Origin: Chryseobacterium rhizoplanae
Lineage (GTDB): Bacteria; Bacteroidota; Bacteroidia; Flavobacteriales; Weeksellaceae
Direction of reading: 5' to 3'
Length of the DNA: 64,000 bases
Assembly: GCF_900182655.1 (NCBI RefSeq)
Contig: NZ_FXTC01000016.1
Location: 31,289 to 95,288, forward strand
The notes under the pieces were generated by a model. It had not been told where the DNA came from. It made no database searches and saw nothing but the letters and a program-made list of their open reading frames with translations. Position numbers and translations under genes: made by a program. This document shows positions 1 to 9,207 of the stretch, in pieces (position 1 is the first letter of the stretch; every line of letters starts with the position of its first letter).

Positions 1-1
1 G

Positions 2-406
2 ATGTATAAAAATCAGATCGATTATGCAGAGTGTGATAAAAGTATTGCTTTTTTATGTGAAAAGTCATTAAATTTAGGTGATATTGGAGATGTTCAGAGT
101 TTTATCAATAAAAATAAAGGTTTTATTAAAAAGTTAGAACACAACAGTTATTATGGTAATGAAAGATTAAAAGTCTTTTGTGAAAACTTAGAAATATTCA
201 ATGGCCCGGACGACAATAAAGTAATTAATGACCCCGACGGATATACCAATTTAAGAAAAGATAAAAATACCACTTCAGAAGTTTTACAAAAAATAAAATC
301 TGGTGAAAAGGTAAATGTTTTAGATCAAAGTGGAGATTGGTGGCTTGTGGAAACAAAGGATCGCAAACAAGGGTATATACATAAAAGTAGAATAAAGAAT
401 GAGTAA
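2..406 (+). CDS. SH3-domain protein, 3' part of gene
   Basis: The last ~55 of 134 visible residues form a bacterial SH3 (SH3_3-like) domain: a GYTNLRKDK opening, a GEKVNVLDQSGDWWLVE core and a GYIHKSRI end. This pattern is typical of extracytoplasmic domains that bind peptidoglycan or peptides. The first ~75 residues match nothing I recognise and contain two cysteines. The visible ATG sits at base 2, so the true start is probably upstream of the window and no signal peptide can be assessed. The function is unknown; the domain call is solid. Confidence 0.7.
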   Translation: MYKNQIDYAECDKSIAFLCEKSLNLGDIGDVQSFINKNKGFIKKLEHNSYYGNERLKVFCENLEIFNGPDDNKVINDPDGYTNLRKDKNTTSEVLQKIKSGEKVNVLDQSGDWWLVETKDRKQGYIHKSRIKNE

Positions 407-715
407 TACGTAATAAAATATATTTCGGTTAGTAACATTTAGACGATTTTTCCATCTTTTTCGCCATTGTCAACATTTTTAACTATAAAGCTTTTCTATA
501 GTCAATGGAATCTTTTATTTTTATTAAAACTGTATTACCATTTAAAAAGCTCAGATATTTTTATAAAAAGAAACAGAGATTCACTAAATTCAATATTCTT
601 TTTAATAATTTCACTATAAAACAAAAATAAAGTGATAGAAAAGGCTATTTTCAACAATTAATAACAAATTTATAAATAGTGATTTTTTTCATAACTTTAC
701 TTTAAATTTCAGCTT
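407..715. other. AT-rich intergenic stretch
   Basis: I see no gene, RNA or clear terminator here. The only signal is TAACTTTA at 692-699, a seven-of-eight match to the Bacteroidetes -7 box TAnnTTTG. It lies 16 bases before the TTG start of the next gene and could be its promoter. Confidence 0.4.
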
Positions 716-3028
716 TTGGCTAATCTCTATAAAAAAGACTCTCCTTTTCAGGTTTATATATCATTCAAAAAATATTTGGATGTCCTGGAGCATATCCGAT
801 ATAACGACAGACTGGAATACAGGGTGAACTATGCCGAGTCTTTGATTGAGAGCACCAGAAATTTTAAAGAGCTCAGAGAAGGCTTTCAGGATACGGCTCT
901 TCTCGAAAAATATGAAGACCTCATCAGATTGCTTCTTGCAGATCTTTTTCCGACAGGGCTTACTAAAAATGAAATAAAAGCAGCCAGTATTCCACTTTCC
1001 AACATCACGTTCAATTATACCGAAAGGTTTCAAGATATTCTGAAAGATGCAGGAAAAGACTTTGAAATAGAGCTCAGAAATATTTCAGATAATGAGTTTT
1101 ATGTGTTCTGCTGCTGTCTGATTCTTCAAAGTTATTTCAAAAAAGATATCAAAAGTACGATTCCGTTTTATTATGACATTCCCAACAAACAGGGAATCAT
1201 GAAGCATTATAAGATTACGGTCAATTCAGACTTTACGGAAATCATTCCTACTGAGGATGCCAAAATCCCTTCTGATGACACGCTGGATATGCTGCTGGAA
1301 AATCTGGATGATTTTAAACTTTGGAAAAAATATTTCCCTTCACAGTCCTGGATATTGAAAGGCTTTACCATCATTTCACTTGTGGACTGTACCTCTGAGG
1401 TGGCACTTTCTGATTTGAAATCAAGCATGATAGAAATTGACCCCGAAGATTTGAATCCCAATGAAAATCTGACGGAAATTTTCAAATCTTATTTTGATGT
1501 TTCGGAACTGAATTTCGGGCTGATGACTTTCAACAAAAAGGAACAGAAGCTGGATAAACTTCCGATTTATGAAAGTCTTCTTACCAATCATATCCTGGAT
1601 TTCTGGATCAATGCATTTGATGAAGAGACGCGTAAGAGTACATTTAATAATTTAAATCATAATTCAAAACCTGTTGTTGTTTCTAATGTAAACAACCTGG
1701 ACGAAAATATCAAGCTGCTTCCTTCCTTCAGTATTTTAAAGGATAACAATGTCAACAGTTTCATGGTAATTCCTATCATGAAAGACGGCGAGCTCCTTGC
1801 GATCATGGAATTCACTTCTCCTATTGCAGGAAGTTTTAATGGTTTAAAACTTAAAAAACTTGAGTTCTTTACCGATATGGTTCTTTTCTCTCTGAACAGA
1901 TTCTACTTTGAGAAAAACTACCAGATAGAAGCCATTATTCAGCGAGAATATACTACCATTCATGACAGTGTGGTGTGGAAATTCAGAAATGAAGCTGAAA
2001 AATACTTCACCGCATCACTCGGAAAGAAAATATATACTTTAAAACAGATTGCATTCAAAAATCTTACTCCGCTGTTTGGTGTTTCAGATATCCGTTCTTC
2101 TTCTGAAAAACGTTTTAATCTGATGCTGCAGGATCTTAATCAGCAGATTGAATGGCTGAATGAAATTTTGACACTCACCAATTCCGATTCAGAAAAATTT
2201 GTACTGGCTCTGGATGTTTTTGAAAATGAGATCAACAATGAGATCAAAGCGGATACAGAACAACGTTTTCAGAGATTATTAAGGGAAGAAATTCATCCTT
2301 TTTTACAGGGGAAACTGGAAGTAAGAACCTCCAGAGAAATAAAGGCAAAAATCAAAGATTATTTTTCACATATCTTTAGCACTACGGATCTGTTTTATCA
2401 CCATAGGAAAAACCTTGATGATTCTATCACGCTGGTCAACCGAAAACTGGCAGACATGCTGGATGAAAGCCAGGTAAAAGCACAGGAAATTTTCCCACAT
2501 TATTACGAAAGATTTAAGTCTGACGGTGTGGAACACAATCTGTACATTGGTTCTACTATTGCTCCTGAACTACATTATACCTCAAAAGTTGTCCACAAAC
2601 TAAGATACTGGCAGCTGAAAACCATCTGTAAAATGGAACTTGAATTTCAGTCATTCAAAAAATACCTTCCTGTACAGCTGGATATCGCTTCACTGATCTT
2701 TGTATATAATGAAAAAATAGACATCCGTTTCAGAATGGATGAAAAACGTTTTGATGTAGATGGCGCCTACAATTCCTATTACGAAATCATCAAAAAACGC
2801 CTTGATAAAGCGCATGTGAAAGATTCTGCAGAACGCATCACCGCTCCAGGAAAGATCACCATTGTTTATTTCGGAATGGAAAACCAGAAAGAATATCTGG
2901 ACTATATTTCCAAACTTCAGAAAAAAGGTGTCTTACAACATGATATAGAATTTTTAAAGGTAGAAGATCTCCAGGGAATTACAGGATTACTGGCGCTGAG
3001 AGTTTCTTTTACACCTCCGCAGGAATAG
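716..3028 (+). CDS. Large GAF-domain protein
   Basis: This 770-residue protein has no signal peptide and no membrane segment, so it is probably cytoplasmic. Residues ~240-400 look like a GAF sensory domain, with a core reading SFMVIPIMKDGELLAIMEFTS, followed by a long helical region. No histidine-kinase, GGDEF, cyclase or DNA-binding motif is visible C-terminal to it, so output is unknown. The start is TTG at 716 because no in-frame ATG occurs for well over 100 codons while the coding signal is continuous from there. It converges on the HD-Pycsar effector gene. GAF domains commonly bind small molecules, including cyclic nucleotides, but no ligand can be assigned here. Confidence is high that it is a gene, moderate for the GAF call. 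Confidence 0.8.
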   Translation: MANLYKKDSPFQVYISFKKYLDVLEHIRYNDRLEYRVNYAESLIESTRNFKELREGFQDTALLEKYEDLIRLLLADLFPTGLTKNEIKAASIPLSNITFNYTERFQDILKDAGKDFEIELRNISDNEFYVFCCCLILQSYFKKDIKSTIPFYYDIPNKQGIMKHYKITVNSDFTEIIPTEDAKIPSDDTLDMLLENLDDFKLWKKYFPSQSWILKGFTIISLVDCTSEVALSDLKSSMIEIDPEDLNPNENLTEIFKSYFDVSELNFGLMTFNKKEQKLDKLPIYESLLTNHILDFWINAFDEETRKSTFNNLNHNSKPVVVSNVNNLDENIKLLPSFSILKDNNVNSFMVIPIMKDGELLAIMEFTSPIAGSFNGLKLKKLEFFTDMVLFSLNRFYFEKNYQIEAIIQREYTTIHDSVVWKFRNEAEKYFTASLGKKIYTLKQIAFKNLTPLFGVSDIRSSSEKRFNLMLQDLNQQIEWLNEILTLTNSDSEKFVLALDVFENEINNEIKADTEQRFQRLLREEIHPFLQGKLEVRTSREIKAKIKDYFSHIFSTTDLFYHHRKNLDDSITLVNRKLADMLDESQVKAQEIFPHYYERFKSDGVEHNLYIGSTIAPELHYTSKVVHKLRYWQLKTICKMELEFQSFKKYLPVQLDIASLIFVYNEKIDIRFRMDEKRFDVDGAYNSYYEIIKKRLDKAHVKDSAERITAPGKITIVYFGMENQKEYLDYISKLQKKGVLQHDIEFLKVEDLQGITGLLALRVSFTPPQE

Positions 3029-3114
3029 AAGATCATTTTTCATCCACGATATAAGTATCGGCTGCAGAATCCCGGTTTGTTCAAAAACAGAAATTCATGG
3101 TACATCAAATGAAA

Positions 3115-3160
3115 CTATGATAAATCAATCACGAAAAATATCATGAGCGTTTTATCATAG
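3115..3160. repeat. Inverted repeat between convergent genes
   Basis: CTATGATAAA at 3115-3124 is repeated in inverted form as TTTATCATAG at 3151-3160, with a 26-base loop. It lies between the convergent GAF and HD-Pycsar genes. The loop is long and no T-run follows directly, so it is not a standard terminator; it may still stabilise 3' ends. Confidence 0.35.
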
Positions 3161-3202
3161 CTTTGGCTCTCTCTAAGAAAGCTTATCTGTTCATTTTTTT
3201 AA

Positions 3203-4387
3203 TTAAAGACTAAGAAATGCTGCTCCAAAAGACAGAACAGAAATAATAATTCCTGCCATAAAGATCTTATAGGTAATGGATAAAAGCTTGTACTTCCTGT
3301 CCAGAACTTTCCCCAGATAATACAGATCTTTTACCATAGAATCGTAAATATAGTCTCTGTCTTTGATAAGGTCTTTCATTGCATTGTTGTAATCATCAAA
3401 CAACATCTGCTGAAAGTTTCCAAAGAACAAAAGATTTACTTTTCTGTTGGCAATATCCTGAGGAGTAAACGTTGTTTTGGTCACATTCGGCTTTGTAGAT
3501 AAAATAGCAAATATGATTGTAAATACACTGGATAACAGCAAAATGAAACTCGGAAGAATCAAATGTGAATTCTTAGGGGCATCCAGCTTCGGAACCAGCA
3601 CAGAAAGACAAACTGAAATAATAATCGCGTTTACTGATAAAAGGATATTGGCTTTACTATCTGCAATATCGCTAAGTCTCGTATGATTGTTAAGGGTTAC
3701 TCTGAATAAGGTATCTACACTTCTGTCTGACTTTTCTTTTTCTTTTTTACCCTCTGAGCTTTCCTTTTTATTCTCTTTGTTATCTTTTTTCTCTTCTTCT
3801 TTTTCCAGCTTCTTTTCGATCTTTTTAATGTTCTTCTTTTTCAGAGGCTCCCAGTTTTCTTTAGCGTAGTCTGTATAAAAAGTATGCTTATTTTTCAGCA
3901 TATCCAGATTTCCGGCATTCCATTCCTCATTAGAAAAACATCTTACGTTGGTCAGTTCCCATTCTTTTCTCAAAGCATCGGAAATATCATTATAATCATG
4001 GCCTGCAAAATGACTGAAATCCGCGTCTTTCACAATTTTTTCCAGCAAGTTCTGAGGTTCATAATGTATTTTCGTTGCCAGAATCAGTTTTTCAACATCT
4101 GCAATATAATTTTCCGGATAATTTTCCTGCTGTAAAAAGGCTTTCATCACCTCCACACTCCTCTCTTCATGGTTCAGCGCACATTCTATATACCCCGTAT
4201 CATGAAACCATAATGCTACGAGTACTTTCTCCTGATCCTCTTCAGAAACAGGGGTGTTTTTCATGATTTCCTCAGCCTTATTGACTGTATAGGCAGTATG
4301 GATAAAATTATGATAAAAATATACCGAAGATAACTTATCTTTGAATAAGATTTCAACATAATTTTTAGCTTTTTGTAGAATGCTCAT
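3203..4387 (-). CDS. HD phosphohydrolase fused to Pycsar-type (PycTM) membrane effector
   Basis: The 394-residue protein has two parts. Residues ~1-180 are an HD-superfamily metal phosphohydrolase with the expected ligands H30, H62-D63 (in LWFHDTGYI) and D122 (in VKDADFSHF). Residues 182-222 are a very charged Lys/Glu linker. Residues 223-394 match the Pycsar effector membrane family (PF18967, formerly DUF5706), with the hallmark DIADSKANILL at 239-249, then membrane segments at about 247-268, 279-300 and 372-393. In Pycsar defence the PycTM protein responds to cCMP or cUMP made by a cyclase and damages the membrane; HD domains often hydrolyse nucleotides. No cyclase is encoded nearby. The job may be nucleotide-gated membrane control in which the HD part removes the signal, but this is inference. 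The gene diverges from the phosphatase-barrel gene with 26 bp between starts. Confidence 0.88.
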   Translation of the reverse strand: MSILQKAKNYVEILFKDKLSSVYFYHNFIHTAYTVNKAEEIMKNTPVSEEDQEKVLVALWFHDTGYIECALNHEERSVEVMKAFLQQENYPENYIADVEKLILATKIHYEPQNLLEKIVKDADFSHFAGHDYNDISDALRKEWELTNVRCFSNEEWNAGNLDMLKNKHTFYTDYAKENWEPLKKKNIKKIEKKLEKEEEKKDNKENKKESSEGKKEKEKSDRSVDTLFRVTLNNHTRLSDIADSKANILLSVNAIIISVCLSVLVPKLDAPKNSHLILPSFILLLSSVFTIIFAILSTKPNVTKTTFTPQDIANRKVNLLFFGNFQQMLFDDYNNAMKDLIKDRDYIYDSMVKDLYYLGKVLDRKYKLLSITYKIFMAGIIISVLSFGAAFLSL

Positions 4388-4413
4388 TCCTGAAATTTTG
4401 TTAATGTAAATTT

Positions 4414-7400
4414 ATGAATTTATCCTTTAAAACTCATCTAAAAAATACTTCTATTGTTCTTCGAACTGTAATGTCCGCAGGAGCACTTTATTCCTGTGCT
4501 ACATATAACGTACAAAAGGGCAAAAACTTATTTGAAGTAAAAGATTCTGATATAAAATCTGAAAATGATTTTAAACTTTTTCTGATTGGAGATGCAGGAA
4601 ATGCAGATGAACCTCAGGCACAAAAAACACTTAGTTTACTGAAAAACAAACTGGATTCTGCAGACAGCAACTCTATGCTGATCTTTTTGGGAGATAACAT
4701 CTATCCCAACGGTATGCCCAAAGAAACAGATAAAGAGTATGCCTCAGCTAAAGAAAAACTGGAGAATCAACTTGCCATTACCAAAAATTTCAAGGGTAAA
4801 ACATTGGTAATTCCCGGAAATCACGACTGGTATAACGGACTGGAAGGATTAAACACCCAGGAAGAGCTGGTAAAAAAATACCTCGACGATAAAAAAGCTT
4901 TTCTGCCTAAAAACGGATGTCCTATTGATGATATCAACGTCTCTAAAGATATTAAGCTTATTGCTATTGATACGGAATGGGTTATTGCAAACTGGGACAA
5001 CTACCCCGGAATCAATAAAAACTGTAATATCAAAACCCGCGAGAATTTTTTTGATGAATTTAAAGATCTCATTATCAAAAATCAGGGCAAAAAAATCATT
5101 GTTGCGTTACACCATCCCATTATCAGCAGTGGAACTCATGCAGGCTTTAATTCTGCAAAGTCACATCTTTTTCCTTTAAAAAGTAAGATTCCTGTTCCTG
5201 GTGTTGCAAGCTTAATCAATATTTTAAGAAGTTCATCAGGAGCCAGTCCTGAAGATATCAATAACCAGCATTACGCAGATCTGGCCAACAGACTGAAAAG
5301 TATCGTTCAGGATAAGGAAAATATTATTTTCGTTTCCGGGCATGATCATAATCTTCAATATCATGAGGATGAAAACCTAAGACAAATCATCAGTGGTGCT
5401 GGTTCTAAAACAGACCCTTCCACCATTATAGAAAAAACTGATTTTTCTTACGGAGGCAGCGGTTTTGCGGTTTTAAATTTCAGAAAAGACGAAAGTACAG
5501 ACGTTGAATATTTTTCTACAAAAGATGCACAGCTTCAAAAACTCACTCATATTTCAGTAATTTCCAAACCGGATGTATTTGTTAATAACTTTCCAAATTC
5601 TTTTCCGCAGACATTTTCCTCAACCATCTACCCGGTACAGCTTACTCAAAAAGGAAAATTTTACCGCTGGCTTTGGGGAGATCACTACAGAAACTACTAC
5701 GGAATTCCGATTGAGGCTCCAACGGCCAATCTTTCAGAATTAAACGGCGGATACACCCCTTTCAGAGAAGGTGGAGGAAACCAGTCCAACAGCTTACGAC
5801 TAAAATCAGCAGACGGACAGGAATTTGTGATGCGTGGAGTGAAAAAAAGTGCCATCCGTTTTCTTAACAATATGGCTTTCACAAAAAGTACATTGGGTGA
5901 AGAGCTCACGGATACCTTCCCCGAAAAATTCCTATTGGATTTTTATACTACCAATCATCCGTTTACTCCGTTTACGATCGGAAATATGTCAGAAAAGCTG
6001 AATATTTTACATAGCAATCCAAAACTGTATTATATTCCTAAACAACAAGCTTTGGGGAGATATAACGAGAATTACGGAGATGAAATGTATATGATTGAAG
6101 AACGCTTTTCTTCTGATCCTAAAACACTGGCTTATCTGGGTAATGCAAAAGACATTGTTTCTACGGATGATGTCTTAAAGAACCTTAGCAAAAGCAATAA
6201 ATATTCTGTTGACAGAGAATCTTACATCAGAGCAAGATTATTTGATATGCTTATCGGTGACTGGGACAGACACTCGGATCAGTGGAAATGGGCAGAATAT
6301 GAAATGGGTGACAAAATAGTATATAAACCTATTCCCAAAGACAGAGATCAGGCATTCAGTAAATATGACGGAGCCGCATTTAAACTTATTATGAACGTTC
6401 CGGCAATCCGCCATATGAAAACCTTTACAGAAGATATAAGCAGTGTCAAATGGCTTGCTATGGAACCTTACCCGATGGATCTTGTCTTTTTAAAAGGAGC
6501 TGATCAGACAGAATGGGAGGCACAGGCAAAATATATTCAGGAACATCTTACGGATGCGGATATTGATGATGCTTTCCATAATCTTCCGAAAGAAGTACAG
6601 GATGAAACCATTGCTGAAATTCAGAGAAAGCTTAAAGTAAGAAAAACAAAACTTCAAAGCTATGCCGCTCAGTACTATGATGTATTACAGAAAAAAGTAC
6701 CTCTGGCAGGAACTGTGAATCCCGATAAGTTTGTCATCACCAAAAACGGACATTCAGTACTTGTGCAGCAATATAAACTGGGCAAGAATAAAGATCAGAA
6801 TGAACTGGTTTTTGAAAAGATATACAATGATTCAAAAACAAAAGAACTATGGATCTACGGACTTGAAGATGATGATATCTATGAAGTGACCGGAACCGGA
6901 AATCCTAAAATGAACATCAGGCTGATTGGTGGATATAATCATGATACTTATAATGTTGCTGATGGGAGAAAAGTGAAGATTTATGATTTTAAATCTCAAA
7001 AGAATACTTATAACGCCGGTAATGCAACCAAAAATATCACTGATGATTATGACATCAACAGCTATAATTACAAGCACCCGAAATACAATTCCGTTGCCGG
7101 ATATCCAAATCTGGATTATAACCCGGATGATGGTGTCATTGTAGGGGTTCTGGCTAATTATACGGTTAATAATTTTATCCGTGATCCTTATACCCAAAGA
7201 CACAGCTTAAAAGCTAATTTTTATACTGCCACTGCAGGATTCAGTCTTACCTATAAAGGAGTATTTAAAAAGGCAATCTCAGGTTGGGATCTCAATCTGG
7301 ATGCATTTTATACAACTCCAAGGTTTTCTCAAAACTTCTTTGGACTGTCTAATGAAAGTGAGTATGATAAGGAAGATACAGAAAGAGAATATAACAGAGC

Positions 7401-8130
7401 CAGAATTTCAAAGTTCAACTTTGCTCCTTCCATTTCTCAGAAAAGCTGGATGAATCTGAGTCATCAGTTTCAACTGACTTTTGAAGATAATAAGGTACAG
7501 AGAAAAGCTGACCGCTTCATTAATCAGTCACCGGATGTAAGACCAGGTGTATTTAACAGCCAGCAGTTTGTAGGAGCCAATTATACATTTGGTTATAAAA
7601 ATGCCGATAATACAGCTTTTCCTACTCTTGGGCTTGAATTTATGCTTAATGCTGATTGGAAAGCAACCCTTTCAGACTTTAATAAAAACTTCCTAACTTT
7701 AAAAGGAAAGCTTGCCATTGATCACAGAATTGATAAAAAGGGAAAATTTGTTTTTGCCAATGCCAGCAATGTCATGTGGATGAATAACAATAATTTTGAA
7801 TTCTATCAGGCAGCGGCTATTGGAGGTAACAACGGAATGAGAGCTTTCAGAAACGAAAGATTCTCAGGAAGATCTTATTTTACCAATAATTCAGAGATAC
7901 GATGGGATTTCGGCAGAATAAGAAACAATATTATCCCTGCCAATATGGGAATTCTAATCGGGTATGATATCGGCCGTGTATGGAATGACAATGAAAATTC
8001 CAGAAAATGGCATCAATCTGCCGGAGCGGGTGTTTGGTTAAGTATTGTAGAAATGATGTCTGCAAGGCTGAATTATTTCTATGGCTCAGATGGTGGAAGA
8101 CTTTCTGCAGGGATAGGAATGAAGTTTTAA
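4414..8130 (+). CDS. Metallophosphatase / kinase-like / outer-membrane barrel fusion
   Basis: This is a 1238-residue envelope protein. A hydrophobic N-terminus ending LYSC (C28) suggests a lipoprotein signal. Residues ~50-320 are a calcineurin-like phosphoesterase with all motifs: GDAGN 59-63, GDN 93-95, GNHDW 135-139, HHP 233-235 and GHDHN 309-313. Residues ~435-700 are not a standard annotated domain. They carry a Gly-rich turn (GGGNQSN 453-459), a basic strand (VMRGVKK 472-478), GDWDRHSDQW at 615-624 and KDRDQAFSKYD at 642-652, which resemble the catalytic and metal loops of FAM20C/HipA-type kinases. Residues ~880-1238 are beta-rich with an Omp85-like MRAFRNERF loop and a terminal Phe, as in BamA/TamA-type barrels. 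The phosphatase would face the periplasm. The fusion order and the motifs are seen; kinase activity is inference. Confidence 0.88.
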   Translation: MNLSFKTHLKNTSIVLRTVMSAGALYSCATYNVQKGKNLFEVKDSDIKSENDFKLFLIGDAGNADEPQAQKTLSLLKNKLDSADSNSMLIFLGDNIYPNGMPKETDKEYASAKEKLENQLAITKNFKGKTLVIPGNHDWYNGLEGLNTQEELVKKYLDDKKAFLPKNGCPIDDINVSKDIKLIAIDTEWVIANWDNYPGINKNCNIKTRENFFDEFKDLIIKNQGKKIIVALHHPIISSGTHAGFNSAKSHLFPLKSKIPVPGVASLINILRSSSGASPEDINNQHYADLANRLKSIVQDKENIIFVSGHDHNLQYHEDENLRQIISGAGSKTDPSTIIEKTDFSYGGSGFAVLNFRKDESTDVEYFSTKDAQLQKLTHISVISKPDVFVNNFPNSFPQTFSSTIYPVQLTQKGKFYRWLWGDHYRNYYGIPIEAPTANLSELNGGYTPFREGGGNQSNSLRLKSADGQEFVMRGVKKSAIRFLNNMAFTKSTLGEELTDTFPEKFLLDFYTTNHPFTPFTIGNMSEKLNILHSNPKLYYIPKQQALGRYNENYGDEMYMIEERFSSDPKTLAYLGNAKDIVSTDDVLKNLSKSNKYSVDRESYIRARLFDMLIGDWDRHSDQWKWAEYEMGDKIVYKPIPKDRDQAFSKYDGAAFKLIMNVPAIRHMKTFTEDISSVKWLAMEPYPMDLVFLKGADQTEWEAQAKYIQEHLTDADIDDAFHNLPKEVQDETIAEIQRKLKVRKTKLQSYAAQYYDVLQKKVPLAGTVNPDKFVITKNGHSVLVQQYKLGKNKDQNELVFEKIYNDSKTKELWIYGLEDDDIYEVTGTGNPKMNIRLIGGYNHDTYNVADGRKVKIYDFKSQKNTYNAGNATKNITDDYDINSYNYKHPKYNSVAGYPNLDYNPDDGVIVGVLANYTVNNFIRDPYTQRHSLKANFYTATAGFSLTYKGVFKKAISGWDLNLDAFYTTPRFSQNFFGLSNESEYDKEDTEREYNRARISKFNFAPSISQKSWMNLSHQFQLTFEDNKVQRKADRFINQSPDVRPGVFNSQQFVGANYTFGYKNADNTAFPTLGLEFMLNADWKATLSDFNKNFLTLKGKLAIDHRIDKKGKFVFANASNVMWMNNNNFEFYQAAAIGGNNGMRAFRNERFSGRSYFTNNSEIRWDFGRIRNNIIPANMGILIGYDIGRVWNDNENSRKWHQSAGAGVWLSIVEMMSARLNYFYGSDGGRLSAGIGMKF

Positions 8131-8268
8131 TTATTATAAATTTAAGACAGACACAAAACACTGTTTAACAACATATTAGAATTGATTATTATTGAATATC
8201 TAAAAAAAATCAATTTTAATTAAATTTAATAATTCTAATTTTCAGCTTACATTTTTCATTAATAAAAC

Positions 8269-8298
8269 AAATATGGCTTTTAAATAAAAGCCATATTT
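8269..8298 (+). terminator. Terminator after the phosphatase-barrel gene
   Basis: A 14-bp perfect stem (AAATATGGCTTTTA and its complement) with a 2-base loop is followed by a short T-run. It lies 139 bases past the stop and, being symmetric, may work in both directions. Confidence 0.6.
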
Positions 8299-8376
8299 TC
8301 AGCGATATAGGTCAACGCCACCCATAGCTCTATATGTTTATCAATTCTTTAAAAAAAGGACATTTTAAAAACACTT

Positions 8377-8384
8377 TATATTTG
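8377..8384 (+). promoter_or_regulatory. -7 promoter box TATATTTG
   Basis: A perfect match to the Bacteroidetes TAnnTTTG box lies 24 bases before the ATG at 8408. No clear TTG -33 box is visible at the usual spacing. Confidence 0.5.
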
Positions 8385-8407
8385 CTGCAACAAAAAATCA
8401 ACAAGTG

Positions 8408-9127
8408 ATGAAAAAAAAGCTATTGTTTATGGCATTATTTGTTATGTTCATTCATATAAATGCACAGGTAGGTATTAAAACACCAACACCGCAACATACA
8501 TTACACGTCAACGGTTCTCTACAGGTTGTTAAAGACCTGAATGTAGGTGGCGATGACAGAACGAAGGGAAATTCAGGAAACAAAGGTGAAGTCCTCATGT
8601 CAAACGGAGCCGGAAATACGCCGGTTTGGAAAACGATTGAATCTGAAAACTTCTTAAAGGTAGTGTATGTGGGAAATAAAACAGATATCAGCCCATCCAG
8701 TGGCAGTTATACAGGGACACATTCTACTCCGGTCAACACTCATGAAAGTTATTCACAAACCTATGTTTTTAATGTGAGTAATAAGATTGATACAGCTTAT
8801 CTGACCTATAACTCAACCACAGGACTTTTTACAGTAGTAAAACCCGGGTTCTACAATATTGTTCCTTATGCAACCTATGATCTTAATTTAAATCCGTCAG
8901 GACAAACTGCAGGAACAGCCAATTCTTATATCCAAAAAGTATCTCCTGCCCTTACAACACTTGCAGGAATATCTACCGGACATGGAGAACGTACTACAGG
9001 ATTGAATCATAATCTTTCATCCATCAATTTTTTTAATACGGGAGAAACCTTCAGAATACGTTGCCGCTATACACAGGATTTTAGATTATCAAGTGGTAAT
9101 ATCCACATTTCTTACCTTACTCCATAG
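8408..9127 (+). CDS. Secreted protein of unknown function
   Basis: The 239-residue protein has a signal peptide (MKKKLLFMALFVMFIHINAQ) and then VGIKTPTPQHTLHVNGSLQV, the opening common in secreted flavobacterial proteins that start with a short trimeric-stalk-like segment. The C-terminal ~140 residues are beta-rich with alternating aromatic and Thr/Ser residues and could be a C1q/TNF-like jelly roll, but I cannot prove that. No type IX sorting domain is apparent at the C-terminus. I chose the ATG at 8408 over the overlapping GTG at 8405. It is a single-gene unit with its own promoter box and a strong terminator. Confidence 0.75.
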   Translation: MKKKLLFMALFVMFIHINAQVGIKTPTPQHTLHVNGSLQVVKDLNVGGDDRTKGNSGNKGEVLMSNGAGNTPVWKTIESENFLKVVYVGNKTDISPSSGSYTGTHSTPVNTHESYSQTYVFNVSNKIDTAYLTYNSTTGLFTVVKPGFYNIVPYATYDLNLNPSGQTAGTANSYIQKVSPALTTLAGISTGHGERTTGLNHNLSSINFFNTGETFRIRCRYTQDFRLSSGNIHISYLTP

Positions 9128-9167
9128 TCCACAAAAAGTCAATCACTTCAATACATTCATATATTCA

Positions 9168-9197
9168 AAAACCCCACAGATTTCTCTGTGGGGTTTT
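9168..9197. terminator. Bidirectional terminator
   Basis: The stem AAAACCCCACAGA and its complement, 13 bp with a TTTC loop, is followed by TATTT on the plus strand and preceded by A residues. It separates the plus gene ending at 9127 from the minus gene ending at 9208 and probably serves both. Confidence 0.85.
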
Positions 9198-9207
9198 ATT
9201 TAATCTT

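Noticed and set aside
3687..3869. A Phe/Ser-rich plus-strand frame opposite the HD-effector linker
   Set aside because: It is the antisense of the Lys/Glu-rich linker, which gives Phe and Ser runs by chance.
3203..4387. A complete Pycsar defence operon
   Set aside because: Only the effector-like domain is present, fused to an HD domain. No cyclase gene or other defence gene is in the window, so I report a fusion protein and not a defence system.
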